NCBI GenBank assembly: GCA_947471745.1
Contig: CANJKZ010000410.1
Span: 598,001-662,000 of the forward strand
Direction of reading: 5' to 3'
DNA length: 64,000 nt
From: Closterium sp. Naga37s-1
Lineage: Eukaryota > Streptophyta > Zygnematophyceae > Desmidiales > Closteriaceae
Both the position numbers and the translations under genes were made by a program. Positions within the stretch are counted from its first letter, which is position 1. Each line of letters begins with the position of its first letter. The notes beneath the pieces were generated by a model. That model searched no databases. It was not told the origin of the DNA and saw only the letters and a list, made by a program, of their open reading frames with translations. Shown here one piece after another: positions 35,116 through 45,572 of the stretch.

Positions 35116-35304
35116 TGTTGGTGCAACCCCATAATTTGCATTCGGCTTGTTGTACTTGTGTGTGCATGTGTGTTTGAATGAAATGGTATGAGATCACCCT
35201 TCTTGTTCTCAATCCTCTCGACATGTTCCTCTCGACCTTCCTTGTCTCACCCCTCTCTCGTAACCTAGCTATGGCTCCTAAGCTTAGCTAGTTAAGTTTC
35301 GACA
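35116..35304 (+). repeat. Copia LTR between a 3' polypurine tract and a primer-binding site
   Basis: 189 bp from TGTTGGTGCAAC to TTTCGACA. The preceding GAGGGGGAGTT (35105-35115) is a typical polypurine tract. The following TGGTATTAAGAGC (35305 on) resembles the initiator tRNA-Met complement used by plant copia elements. The LTR is therefore both the 3' LTR of the pol remnant and the 5' LTR of another internal region. Confidence 0.8.
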
Positions 35305-36375
35305 TGGTATTAAGAGCTACTACGGTCTTAGGACCTATCATCTTTCGTGGAACATGGGCCCACCCACGCTGCAGCGCGAAATGCGGATTTTTTTTTTTTT
35401 CTCCTCGTCACCAGTCGCGCTCGGGGCGCCTACCGGTCCCGTCCCGTCAGCACGTCGCGCTCTGCCCTGTCGCGCCCGATGCGCCTGCCCGTCCCGTCCC
35501 GTTGTCGCCCTGCGCTCTGCCCGTCGTCGTCGTCGTTCCGCCCGTCGCCCTGCCCGTTGTAAGCGCCAGCACCAGCTCGGACCGCCAGCGCCAGCGCCTG
35601 CGACTGCCGCCAGCGCCAGTGCGGAGCGCAAGCACCAGCGCCAACGCCAACGCCAACGCCTGCACCCAGCGCCAGCGCCAGCGCCGGAGCCTACGCCTGC
35701 GTCACCGCCAGCGCCAGCGCCGGCAGCAGCTAACGCCGCCCCCCCCCCTCCCCCTTCTCTCTTGCAGTTTCTGCCGTGGAAGGGGGGGAGATGTGGGGGT
35801 GGCGAGTGTGACCGACCAGCAGCCCGTCCCTCCCTTCCCTCTTCCTCTCTCCACTGCAGCGCTGGTTGCTGTATGGGGGGGAGACACGGGGGATAAGGGT
35901 GGCGGTTGGAGCCTGCATCATCAGACGTCACCCTTTATCGCCCCATCCGCGACTGTCGCTGTGGGGGGGAGGGTGAAGGGGTGGCGGGAGTGTTCTTGCA
36001 GGAACCAGCTGTCGTCCTCCTCTCTCCTCTCTCTCCCTGCAGCGCCTGTCACTGTGGAGGAAATGGGGGAGGGTGAGGAGGTGGTGGGAGAGATTGTGCC
36101 GCATCTGCAACTGCCCCTCTTCTCTCTCTCACTGCCGTGCGTGCCGCTGTGGGGGGGGGGGGGGGTGAGGGGGTGGCATAAGTCAGCCAAGCATATGGGA
36201 CTGCCGCCCTCTGCTACCGTGGTACCTCCAGCTGCAGCCCCTGTCGCCACCCTTGTTTGTCTTGACTCTCTACTGCTTTTGAGCAGCAGGTGCTGCCGTT
36301 GAGCCCTGCTGTGCCGCCGCCCTTGCCGCCGCACGCTCCTGCTCTCCAGGCGGCCTGCCGCCACATGCACCTACC
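35305..36375 (+). other. GC-rich, low-complexity retroelement leader
   Basis: It starts with the primer-binding-like site and continues as low-complexity GC-rich DNA with GCCAGC units (about 35560-35730) and several poly-C/poly-G runs. A 332-codon frame is open on + (35304-36302) and others on -, but composition explains them and no domain is visible. I read it as the untranslated leader of a copia element truncated by the gypsy element. Confidence 0.55.
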
Positions 36376-36415
36376 ACAAGCTAGCAAAGCCAGCATAAGC
36401 CGTCGTACTCTCACA
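36376..36415 (-). repeat. 3' LTR fragment of the gypsy element
   Basis: It matches the first 40 bp of the right-hand LTR with one mismatch (TGTGAGAG versus TGTGACAG), then changes abruptly into the GC-rich copia leader. The rest of the LTR and any target duplication are gone. Confidence 0.85.
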
Positions 36416-36425
36416 CGTCCCCCCC

Positions 36426-37997
36426 TCAAAGCTGGGTGGCGTGAGAAACACCCTGCTTGACAAGATAGTCCTTGAGAGCACGGCGTGCGTTGCCCATATC
36501 AGCTTCTGCAACCCAACTGTCCTCAGTGGGGTCATATCCCTTCCAGCGTATCAGGAACTCAAGGGTCTTGCCGCCGCGGCGCCGATGAGTGAGAACGTGC
36601 TCCACTTCATACTCTGGTTCATCTTGTATGAGAACAGGTGGTGGTGGCGGTAGCTGCCGTCCCTGGAACAGTTGGTTGGGGTCCTTGTAGGGCTTCGGTA
36701 GCTGAACATGGAAATCGTTGTGAAGCTTCCACGCAGTAGGTAAGCGCAAGCAAAATGTTACTGGTGTCACCTGTGCCTCAACATGAAAAGGACCATAGAA
36801 GCGAGGTCGGAGCTTGGATGGTAGGTGAGACAGGTTCAAGTTGCGCGTGTCAAGGAACACCTGATCTCCGATTGCTACTGAGTGATCTCGTCGCTGGCGA
36901 TCGGCATACTGCTTCTGGGAGTTTCGCATCGTGGTGAGGCATCGCTGAGTCTTCTCCCATAGCTGCTGCATGGTGGTGACGAAGTCATGTGCGGCTTGGA
37001 CGTGTGCCGGTGTGGTTGGCTACTATGGTGTAAGTGGTTCCCATCTGTAGCACAAGAAGAAAGGAGTTTTCCTTGTGGCCGCATGTGACGCGTTGTTGTA
37101 AGCAAAATCTAGGGTCGGTAACTGTGTGTCCCAGTGGCTGGCGTCGTCTTTGCAAGCTGTACGCAGTAACTGTTCAACCACCTGATTGAGTCACTCTGTC
37201 AGTCCGTCAGTCTGGGGATGGTATGCTAAAGACATCGCAAGTTTTGTCTCCAACAATCCCATGAGCTCCTTCCAGAACTTACTCGTGAACTTTGGATATC
37301 TGTCTGAGATGAGTGTAGCGGGGATGCCGTGGATGGTGATGATGCGGTCGAAGAAGAGGCGAGCAGTTGCTTCAGCTGTAGCCGTGTCGTTGGTCGGGAT
37401 AAAGTGGCCCATTTTGGAGAACTTGTCGATCACAACGAGTATAGCGTCATGCCCTCGTGAGGTCGAAGGAATTCCCGTGATGAAGTCGAGGCTAACGACC
37501 TGCCATGGCTGCTCTGGTACAGGTAGAGGCTGAAGTAACCCTGCTTTTTTCTGCTTGCTACTCTTCATCCGCTGGCACGTGTCGCATGAGGTGACGAACT
37601 GCTGCACGTCTGCTACCATCCTGGGCCAGTAGTAATAATTTGCTATCCCTGCTAACGTCTTGTTGCTCCCGAAATGTCTCGCGTATGGTACGTCGTGAAA
37701 CTGCTTTGATATGATCTGCCATAGCGGGGCATAGTTTGGTACCCAAATCTGTCCTGTGCCCTTCCTTACCGCTAAGTCTTTCTCCCACTGTAACAGCTTC
37801 TGTTTCTCAGCCGTAGCAATCTCTGCGTCAACGGAGTACCCAAGTTGGAATAGACCCTTGAGTAGAGGGTTCATCCCGTTGAGTTGGATGCCTGCTATAT
37901 GTCCGGGGTGGCTCAACGTGTCTGCTTTGTTGTTTAGCCCGGGCTTGTAGACGATGTCATCGTGGAAGCAAGTTTCCAGGAGGTCCACCCACCGCAC
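36426..37997 (-). pseudogene. Gypsy integrase and chromodomain
   Basis: Integrase inserts the element's cDNA into the nuclear genome. The zinc-binding HHCC region is visible (ARHFGSNKTL ... CDTCQRMK), followed by the catalytic core with LDFITGIP, LISDRYPKF and HPQTDGLTE, giving the D-D-E triad. The C-terminal third has a GPFHVEAQV strand and a chromodomain (EYEVEHVLTHRR, LIRWKGYDPTEDSWV), a chromatin-targeting module of chromoviruses. In-frame stops occur after HPQTDGLTE and near 37020. The first part of the segment is the tail of RNase H. Confidence 0.92.
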
Positions 37998-38046
37998 CTG
38001 TCGTCGTGAGAGCGTCGGCTGCGACTTCAGGTATTTGAGACTGCAA

Positions 38047-39606
38047 TGGCTAGTATATACTATAGTCTTGGCTCCCTCTAGGTAACACCTCCATGCCTTG
38101 AAGGCTATGACTATCGCTAGGGCTTCCTTGTCATGGATGGGGTAGTTCAGTTCTGCTCCGTGTCACTTCTTACTGAGGTAGGCAATGGGCTGCAAACCGC
38201 GTCCGTGATCATGCATAAGTACTGCTCTGACAGCTTGGTCACTAGCGTCTGCTTCCACCACGTAGTCCTTGTCTGGATCCGGTAGGATGAGTACTGGTGC
38301 TGTAGTCAGTGCTGTTTGTAGCTGCTCCATGGCTTGCTGATGAAGATTATCCCATTTCTAGGGCGTATCCTTTTTCCATAGGCCGGTCAGTGGTGCTGCT
38401 ATCTTAGCATACTGCTCTGACTGCTTGGTCACTAGCGTCTGCTTCCACCACGTAGTCCTTGTCTGGATCCGGTAGGATGAGTACTGGTGCTGTAATCAGT
38501 GCTGTTTGTAGCTGCTCCATGGCTTGCTGATGAAGAGTATCCCGTTTGTAGGGCGTATCCTTTTTCAGTAGGTCGGTCAGTGGTGCTGCTATCTTAGCAT
38601 ACTTCGACACGAACCTGTTGTAGTAGTTGGCGAAGGCTAGGAACTACTGCAACTCCTTCACGTTCTCTGGTACTTTCCACTTTTTAATGGCTTCGATCTT
38701 CCGCGGGTCCACGTGTACTCCCTCCGCACTCACCATGTGCCCGAGAAATTGCACCTTCTTTAGTGCGAAGTCGCTCTTCGACAGCTTCACGTAGAACTTG
38801 TTTTTCCGCAGGATCTCGAACACCTTCCGCAGATACTCCACATGCTCCTTCATGTTCTTGGAGTAGATGAGAATGTCGTCCAGGTACACCACCACGCATT
38901 CGTCCAGCAGGGGCCATAGGATGTGATTCATCTCCGCATGAAATGTTGCTGGTGCGTTGCAGAGTCCGAACAGCATCACCAAGTATTCATAGGAGCCGTA
39001 TCTGGTAGGGAACGCCGTCTTGTGGATCGAGTTGTCCGCCATCTTGATCTGCCAGTAACCCAACCGTAGGTCCAGCTTCGAAAAGACTGTTGCACCACGC
39101 AGTTGGTCTAGTAGGCCGTCTATGCGGGGTATGGGGTATTTGTTTCTAACTGTCAGACTGTTCAGTGCGCGGTAGTCGATGCACATCCGTAAACTACCAT
39201 CTAGTTTTGGAGTGAAGAGAACTGGTGCATCGTAGGGAGAGGTTGATGGGCAGATCATTTGTCGGTCTAGTAGATACTCTATCTGCTTCTTCATGTCTGT
39301 CAGTTCAGTCAAACTAAGGCGGTATGGTGCACATGAGACGGGTTTCGCACCTGGTTCCTCTACGATCTTGTGCTCATGGATGCGTGCTGGAGGTACTCCT
39401 GCAGGTAGATCGTCTGGCATGATGTCTTTGTACTGCTCCAACACCTCCTTCACTGCTGCAGGTAGCTCTGTGTTTGGCTTCTCCTCCTTTGCTGCTGCCA
39501 TAATTAGTGCTAAGTAACCCGTGTCACTCTCATTCACCGTCCGTTTGAACCCTGCTAGTGTCATTTCAGGAACGTTCTCTATATCCGTCCAGCTTCGTAG
39601 CTCCAC
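38047..39606 (-). pseudogene. Gypsy reverse transcriptase and RNase H
   Basis: RT blocks: MCIDYRALNSLTVRNKYPIPRID, FSKLDLRLGYWQIKM, AFPTRYGSYEYLVMLFGLCNAP and the catalytic VVVYLDDILIYS, with the FLGHMVS thumb motif. A TAG at 38644-38646 separates RT from the connection domain. RNase H begins with VVEADASDQAV, but there a 190-bp tandem duplication interrupts the frame. Beyond it HGRGLQPIAYLSKK, a TGA near 38164 and VYTSHCSLKYL follow (the usual Asp before HxSL is Ser). The enzyme would copy genomic RNA to cDNA; this copy cannot. Confidence 0.92.
38222..38601. repeat. 190-bp tandem duplication inside the gypsy RNase H
   Basis: CTGCTCTGAC...ATCTTAGCATA occurs at 38222 and again at 38412 with about ten differences. 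190 is not a multiple of three, so it changes the reading frame. Subtracting it puts the RT and integrase segments back in one frame. Confidence 0.93.
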
Positions 39607-39681
39607 TTGTTTCCTGTTGTTGTAGATGCAAGCCTTCCGATTGACCCAATTGATCTCGGGGTTGAACCGCTTCAGGAAATC

Positions 39682-40176
39682 TCACCCCAAGATGAATTCT
39701 AAACCCTTGATGTTCATGATTGGCAGCATCGGCTTCCACCTCAGCGCCCCTATGTGCAGCTGCAGTGATGCTTCGCCGTGGATGGGAAGTTTTGTACCGT
39801 CCACCATCGTTGCCATGAACTTGGTCTCCTCCGAAGGTTCTCCAATTTTCTCCAACGTCCCGCGGTCACACACCGGGTGAGATGCACCCCTGTCCACCAG
39901 TGCTTGGAGGCGTCGCCCTTTCCATAACACCTCCAGGAGTAGTGGTTCCTGCTGCGCTGAGTAGCCAAAGAGGGTCTCATTGATAGGATCATAGGGTACA
40001 TCAAAGATATTACCATCCCTATTTCCTATACCTGACTCAACAATTTTCACTTCCAACTTCACTTGGGGGGTAGGAGGATTTTTCCGAGGCTTGAACAACT
40101 TCTCCTTAGCCTGGAATTTTCCTCTAAGCCTTAACACTGTGCTGTAGGGAGAGAATATTAACTCCACGGAATGCAC
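39682..40176 (-). pseudogene. Gypsy protease region
   Basis: A segment with LLEVLWKGRRLQALVDRGASH aligns with the retropepsin region. The catalytic D-S/T-G is changed to D-R-G. The later PMLPIMNIKGLEFILG strand is conserved. The frame is shared with RT but ends at a TGA just upstream of it. Retropepsin would mature the polyprotein; the active-site change argues against activity. Confidence 0.8.
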
Positions 40177-41549
40177 AAACCTTTTCTACGCTCCGTAATT
40201 CTTTGCCCAGCTTCTCAGGTACCTGAATAATGTCTAAAGGCTTTTTTTTTGCCTCCAACTCTCCCCTGAATTTTTCAAAGGCTTGACAACCATGAGAAGT
40301 AATATTCTTGGTTAAAGTATCTTTGTAGGATAACTTTAACGAATTCTTACTTTCGTGGGTGTTCGGCTGAAGTTTCCCGGTCGGTGCAGAGTCTTTTTTT
40401 GCGGAGCCTCCATCCGCCTCGACGATTTCCCTTGTTGCCAGCCGGTCGTGACGTTTTATATTCGCGCCATCATTTTCTCCTTTTTTAGCCCGCTCCGAAG
40501 TCGCCACGTCGTCGCCCATTTTTTTTCGGATCTTTACGCGATCGCCAGGTCGATCCGCGGCTACTGGCGATTCCTGTTTTTTTTAACTTCGAGGGTGCTG
40601 CACTGTTGCCGCCCAGCCATGCCGCACGTGCTTTCTTCATTTTGTAGCACGACAGGGTTTAATGTCCGTCTGCACCGCAAAATTCGCATTTTGTCGGCTG
40701 CTGCTTCGCGTCGAATCTGTCGATATCCATCGGTTCGGCGAACGTGGGGGGTGCCGATCGCTCTGTGCCAAATGTACGGTTCAGCCCATCGCGTCATGTT
40801 TTGGTTTGACCACGCGTCAACGCGTCGTATCGTTCGGCTGCACATACCATGTCGCGGTAGCTACTGTAGTTCGCGGCGATGACTTGTCGGCGAATCTCCA
40901 TTTTTAACCCCTCGGTGTACGCTTGGATTTTCTCGCCTTCGGTCAGGTCGGTGATGCGATTGACAAGTTGCTCCATCTTCTGCGTGTACAATGCTACACT
41001 CACAAGTTGCTTGTGTCGGTGAATCTGTTGCCGCACCATGTACACCGAATATGTCGGCTCGAATATTTCAATGAGGTCTGACCGAAACTGCGTCCACGTT
41101 TTCTCCCCGCGGGCCACGTCACTTTAGTAAATCCACTGGAGTGCAGGTCCTCGCAACAGTGTCACTGCGAGCCAAATCCTAGCTGCATCGTGTGTCAGGG
41201 TCGAATAGCCAATGGCCTCGAAGTAAATTTCGAGGGTCGCCACGAATCATCGAACGTCTGATCCCTTCGTGCTCGGATCGAACGCTTCGGGGAGCCTCGG
41301 GCGAGCTGCTTCGAGGTTCAACGAAGGTGGTGCCATTGGTCCGTGAATTGTCGGTATGGCCGCTGCTGCTGCTGCTGTCGCTGCTACGTTCGCTGCTGCA
41401 TTTACTACTGCTGTGGTAGCTACCGATTGGTTTGTTAGGAGGGCCTCGATTTGCCGGATCGCCGCCTGCATCTGTTCCACGTCGGTGCGAAGGCTGGCAA
41501 TGTCGTGGGTGGTCGCGTAATTGTCGCCTTGCCCCTCCATCCCTGACAT
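40124..41549 (-). pseudogene. Gypsy gag
   Basis: The start region MSGMEGQGDNYATTHDIASL is followed by a coiled-coil-like, Ala-rich stretch. Then come the capsid-like retrotrans_gag helices (IWLAVTLLRGPALQWIY, WTQFRSDLIEIFEP, ALYTQKMEQLVNRITDL). Two stops interrupt one frame, at 41244-41246 and 41124-41126. A different frame (40124-40519) continues as a Lys/Glu-rich linker. No CCHC zinc knuckle is seen. Gag packages element RNA in the cytoplasm. Confidence 0.8.
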
Positions 41550-41707
41550 TGCCCGTCCGAAAACCGAAAACGAGGGGGAGTGAAAAACACGGAACCAGTT
41601 TTACACACCCGAAATCGGTGTTGAACAGTCGTCGCCCCCGCGGTTTTTTTAAGACTCTATCTTAGTGGTCGAAAAAACTTCGCGTGTAAACGGCTTTGAC
41701 TACCACG

Positions 41708-42076
41708 TGTGAGGATCTAGGATCGAGCTCAGAAAAAAGAGTTTGAATTGAATGGTTCACCTGGGTACAACACGAGGCTATGTATATTCTCAAAACAAGG
41801 CCAGTAACCCAGATGTTACGCGAATGTTCCGAGGGTCGCAAAGCGTCCCGAAAAGAACCTTATCGAAATCGGTAGAAAGCAATTTGGTGGCAACCGAAAG
41901 GCTTGAGCTCGGTACATGTAACCTGGTTCGGTGCTATAACTATAATAACATATAGGATTGCACCTAACCTAGGAAATCAAGCATAACTATGCATGAAAAA
42001 TAAAACCCAAGCTAGTAATAGCATAATAAAGTTCAGGCAAGCTAGCAAAGCCAGCATAAGCCGTCGTACTGTCACA
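41708..42076 (-). repeat. 5' LTR of the gypsy element
   Basis: 369 bp bounded by TGTGAC and CTCACA on the - strand. A TGGTAGTCAAAGC primer-binding candidate follows inside the element after two bases. Between it and gag (41550-41707) is an untranslated leader. The outer flank is CGTGG (42077-42081). Confidence 0.8.
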
Positions 42077-42448
42077 CGTGGTATGTCAGGTAGTTGTACT
42101 TTATGCTCCTTCCTCGCGTTATTTTTGCCGGAGAGTATGGTGGGAGAAGGGGAGTAGGAGGGAGGATCGTGAGAGGTAGCGGCATATGTTTTGGGCTTAT
42201 GCATTCAATAAATTTGGAGTTGGAGGGGGATTGGAGCGTGGGGCCCCCACAGGGTCAGGCATTGTTAGGCAGCAAGGACACGGCGTGGGGCATGGTTTAG
42301 CAGTGCAACATAAGGGGCATGGGCATGGAGCATGGGGCGTCACTCATGTGGCGCGTGTGGCATTAGACATGGGACCATAGGAGGCATGGGGGCACGGGGG
42401 ATGGGGCAAAGGCAATAGAAAGCATGAGGGCATGGCACTGTCACGCAG

Positions 42449-43918
42449 GTGAGTTTGGTCATGGTGAGGAGAGGAGGAGGAAGCAAGCCTTTGAACCAGT
42501 TGTAGTCCAGCAGGATGGAGGTGGGTGCATGCAGAAGGGTGAAGACAGGTGCAGAGGGATGCAGAGGGGTGCAGAGTGGGCAGAGTGGTACAGAGGGGAC
42601 AGAGGGGTGCAGAGCGGGCATAGAGGGGCAGAGGACACACATGTAAGCGGGGGACATACAAGTAGCATAATAAGGAAGGAACAAGGGCATACATAGTTTC
42701 AAGCTCAACGCATAGTTTCAATGCCAAAGTAACAATAAGAGGCATGTGAGGCTGACAAGTGTGCATTGCCGCATAGTGGGAGGGCAGGAGTGCATTGTAT
42801 AGTCTCGTGTACAACAATACTAAGGACTGCGAGGGTGGTACGGGACTCACGGTACTGCCCGATTGGTGAGTGCAAGAAGCCTCAATGCAAAATCTTTGAG
42901 GCTTGCCCTAAACAGATTGGACTGCAGGTTGCTGTGAGGGAAAGAATTGGGGAGGACACAGAGGGGGCACAATGGGGACATATGGGGCCACAAAGGGGCA
43001 CAGGAGGGGGGAGTGGGAACAGCAAGGGGAGGATAAAAAGACGGGAGAGGGGATGGAGATGGGGAGAAGACGAGGCAATGCTAGTGTGGGCAGCTAGATG
43101 AAGCTTGTTCATGTGGATTCATAACCACGGTAGCCTGCTCAAGTACGAATGATTGTTAGCAGAATTCTACATGTACTCAAGTTGGTTGCTTCCTCTTGCA
43201 AATGACAACTAAATGCACGTGGGCGCGGATACAAATGTGATAGTTGATATGCATGCGTTCACATGCCTGCATGTTCTTGCACGCACTGCAAGTTTCTCGC
43301 AAGCATAAAGGTCCTGTGTGCATGTGTGGAGGTATGCACTCACAGATAAGTAAGCGCTGAGAGTTTGGTGACATCACCAGGGAGCACTTCAAACAGCTGC
43401 CGATTGTTGAGAGTGCTTGCACATGTGGTCAGGCAATAAAAGGGGAAGAAGAAGAATGATCAAAGAGGAGTGAGAACAGCAGGGAATGGTTCAAGGAAGA
43501 TAATGGCGGGCTCAGGCAAAGGAGCTTTAAAGCAAGCAGGGAAGGCAGGGGGGAAGAGCAGGAAATGAAGCAGGGGGGAGAACCAGTGTCCAAATTTTGC
43601 AATTTCTATAATTTCATCACTTCTTACTTCAAGTTCTTCATGAGATTGCCAGCTTCTTAAAAAAATCTCACAAATTGTTTGCACACATCAGTGACACTGC
43701 CAATACCTCAGGATTCATTCATCCAAAAAACAAAGGTTATATTTATAACAGATGCAACGCTCACATTTTGACTGGGTTGCCAACTGAGTCACACTCCACA
43801 CCCGTCAGGCTCCCACTCGATATAGTGTCAGCTGTCCCTGCCAGCGTGCAAACAGCATTCGGCGCCCACCCTGTGTGTGTCACTCCCAAGGCTGTCTTGA
43901 TGCTTAGCAGCGCTGTCA
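42449..43918 (-). pseudogene. Minus-strand LRR module N6 (3'-truncated)
   Basis: Exons on the - strand: LRRNT 43765-43918 (LLSIKTALGVTHTGWAP, LTGVEC), LRR1 43344-43415 (RQLFEVLPGDVTKLSALTYL), LRR2 42851-42931 (NLFRASLKDFALRLLAL) and LRR3 about 42449-42515 (YNWFKGLLPPPLLTMTKL). Sizes 154, 72 and 81 match the plus-strand modules. LRR3 has CTG where the CAG acceptor is expected and a GC-type donor. The Cys exon that should follow is absent; instead the sequence runs into the gypsy LTR about 370 bp further on. Confidence 0.78.
42530..42645. repeat. Degenerate GCAGAGGGGT minisatellite
   Basis: About ten imperfect 8-12-bp units of the GCAGAGGGGT / ACAGAGGGG type, in the intron upstream of LRR3 of N6. 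It has the same character as the intronic repeats in the plus-strand array. Confidence 0.75.
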
Positions 43919-44108
43919 CTGTGAGTGGGGGAGGGAGGGAGATGATGAATAGGGTGGGGATTGAACCGGGTGCTTTGATGGACCAGGGGGGAAATCCAGT
44001 GAGCATGTAACGTGTGTGTGGAATGAGAAAATAAGGTGTGGATTGGTAAATGCAAAATGAACAGGGAAGAGTGGGACGTGCAATGCTCCCTGTGCCCACG
44101 CCTGTTAC

Positions 44109-44774
44109 TGATTTTGGCGATGGGTACTCCCGGCAGCAAGGAGCACGGCACATTGAGCGTGGAGAGGGACGCAAAGGAAGCAGCTGTGGGCTGGCAGGTG
44201 GAGGCACCACCGCCGCCGCACAACACCCCTGTGCCATCGGTACTACTACAGATACTGAACGTGTCTCTCTGAACTGTCCCTTTGCCTCCGTCCGCCGTGC
44301 AAGCAGCAGCACTCGCAAAACAGTTGGTGCGTGCTGAGCAGGACTACCAGGAACCTATTGGGAAGGTTCCTACAAGGTAGTTGTTTTCGAGGTCCAAGTG
44401 CTTCAGATCAGTGCTTGGCACTGGCACGCTCCCGGTGAGGTAGTTGGAACCCAAACTTCTGTGGGATGACGCATAAAGATAGGGAGAAACGATGCTTGAA
44501 AATGAGTCTATTGCAATAAATACGGAGACGAGGTGTTCGATTGGGTTGAGTGAGTGAAGTGTGAGGTGAAATGATTTCCATAGGAAGGAGGTGAAGTGGC
44601 ATGTGTAGGTCTGACATGAGACCAATGACATGGTATGGTATGGCATAGCATGGCATGGCATGGATGGCATGGCACAAAATGGCATAAAGGTGGTAATCTT
44701 ACTGCTTGGAGAGGCACTTGAGACCGATTAGAGCCGAGGGGATGGGCCCAAACAGGTAGTTGTAGTGCACTTGG
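44109..44774 (-). pseudogene. Minus-strand LRR module N5 (LRR3 and Cys exon, in-frame TAG)
   Basis: LRR3 44703-44774 (YNYLFGPIPSALIGLKCL, 72 nt) and Cys exon 44109-44458 (SNYLTGSVPVPSTDLKHL, NNYLVGTFP, then a Cys region ending VLCGGGGASTC). A TAG at 44344-44346 lies just after NYLVGTFPIGSW, before the first Cys of the signature; the frame continues beyond it. LRRNT, LRR1 and LRR2 of this module were not found in 44775-45572. Confidence 0.75.
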
Positions 44775-45572
44775 CTGCACGGCACACAGGGAAGAGGATG
44801 GGGGGAAGGGGTGGATGGGGGTGTGGATGTGCAGGTGGATGGGAAGGAATCGAGGGAAAGGGTGAGGATGATCGGCTCAGGTATTGCACTTGTGGGCCCA
44901 TATGAATGCTGCTGAGATGAAAAGAGAATGGGAGAAAGGGTTGGATGGGCAGGTGGATAGAGAAATGGATGGGAAGGAGCCAGGCTAATAATGAGAAAGG
45001 AACGATAACAAGAAGAAGGCCCATATGGGTGTGATGAGTGAAGGCTGGTGAGGTGTGACGCGCCTCTTATGCGGGGAAGAGGAGAGCGCACTTAATGTGA
45101 GAACAAGAGGCAGAACAATCAATCCCTCCGGAGTATGAGAGACACCGGGGAATGCTAGCTAAGAACTTTCGGTATCCAGTTAATAATCTCTTCTAGATGC
45201 CATGCCTTCTCAATAAGAATAGACGAGGCTAGTACCATCCATAGAAAAGAATGTTTGAAGGATGCAAGTACAGATTTTCTAGGCTAGAGAGAGCAATGAA
45301 GGGCGCAGTGAAGGCTCACGGGAAATTAGAAAGCTCTGGAGAAGACGGGAAATTGGTCAGGAGGAGGTGCGGGAGAGAAGGCGCAGAAGGATGAGTTGCA
45401 GGAACAGCATATTGTGGGAAGGTAAGATGAGGCGAAGGCAGGAAAAGGTGAACACTAGAAGGGAAGAGTAGAGAGAGAGCACAGAAAACGTGTGCAGTAC
45501 AAGATGAGGAAACATGGATATTGTATTTTATATGGGCACCAGACGGACCTACAATGGTGTCAATGCGCACAC
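44775..45572. other. No recognisable gene between N4 and N5
   Basis: The stretch is intron-like and purine-rich on the + strand with GGATGGG repeats up to about 45000. From about 45090 to 45310 the composition changes and nothing is recognised. The LRRNT, LRR1 and LRR2 exons expected here are either deleted or beyond recognition. Confidence 0.5.

Larger units (their letters stand above)
36376..42076 (-). mobile_element. Ty3/gypsy chromovirus, 3' LTR truncated
   Basis: Full order on the - strand: LTR (41708-42076), gag, protease, RT, RNase H, integrase, chromodomain, polypurine tract (TTTGAGGGGGGGA, about 36416-36430) and only 40 bp of the 3' LTR (36376-36415). Domain order PR-RT-RH-IN plus a C-terminal chromodomain defines a chromovirus. 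Point stops and a 190-bp duplication show that it is inactive. It inserted beside, and now truncates, the 3' end of the minus-strand LRR array. Confidence 0.92.

Noticed and set aside
35304-36302. 332-codon Arg/Pro/Ser-rich ORF
   Set aside because: Low-complexity GC-rich leader after a copia primer-binding site; several frames are open on both strands and no domain is seen.
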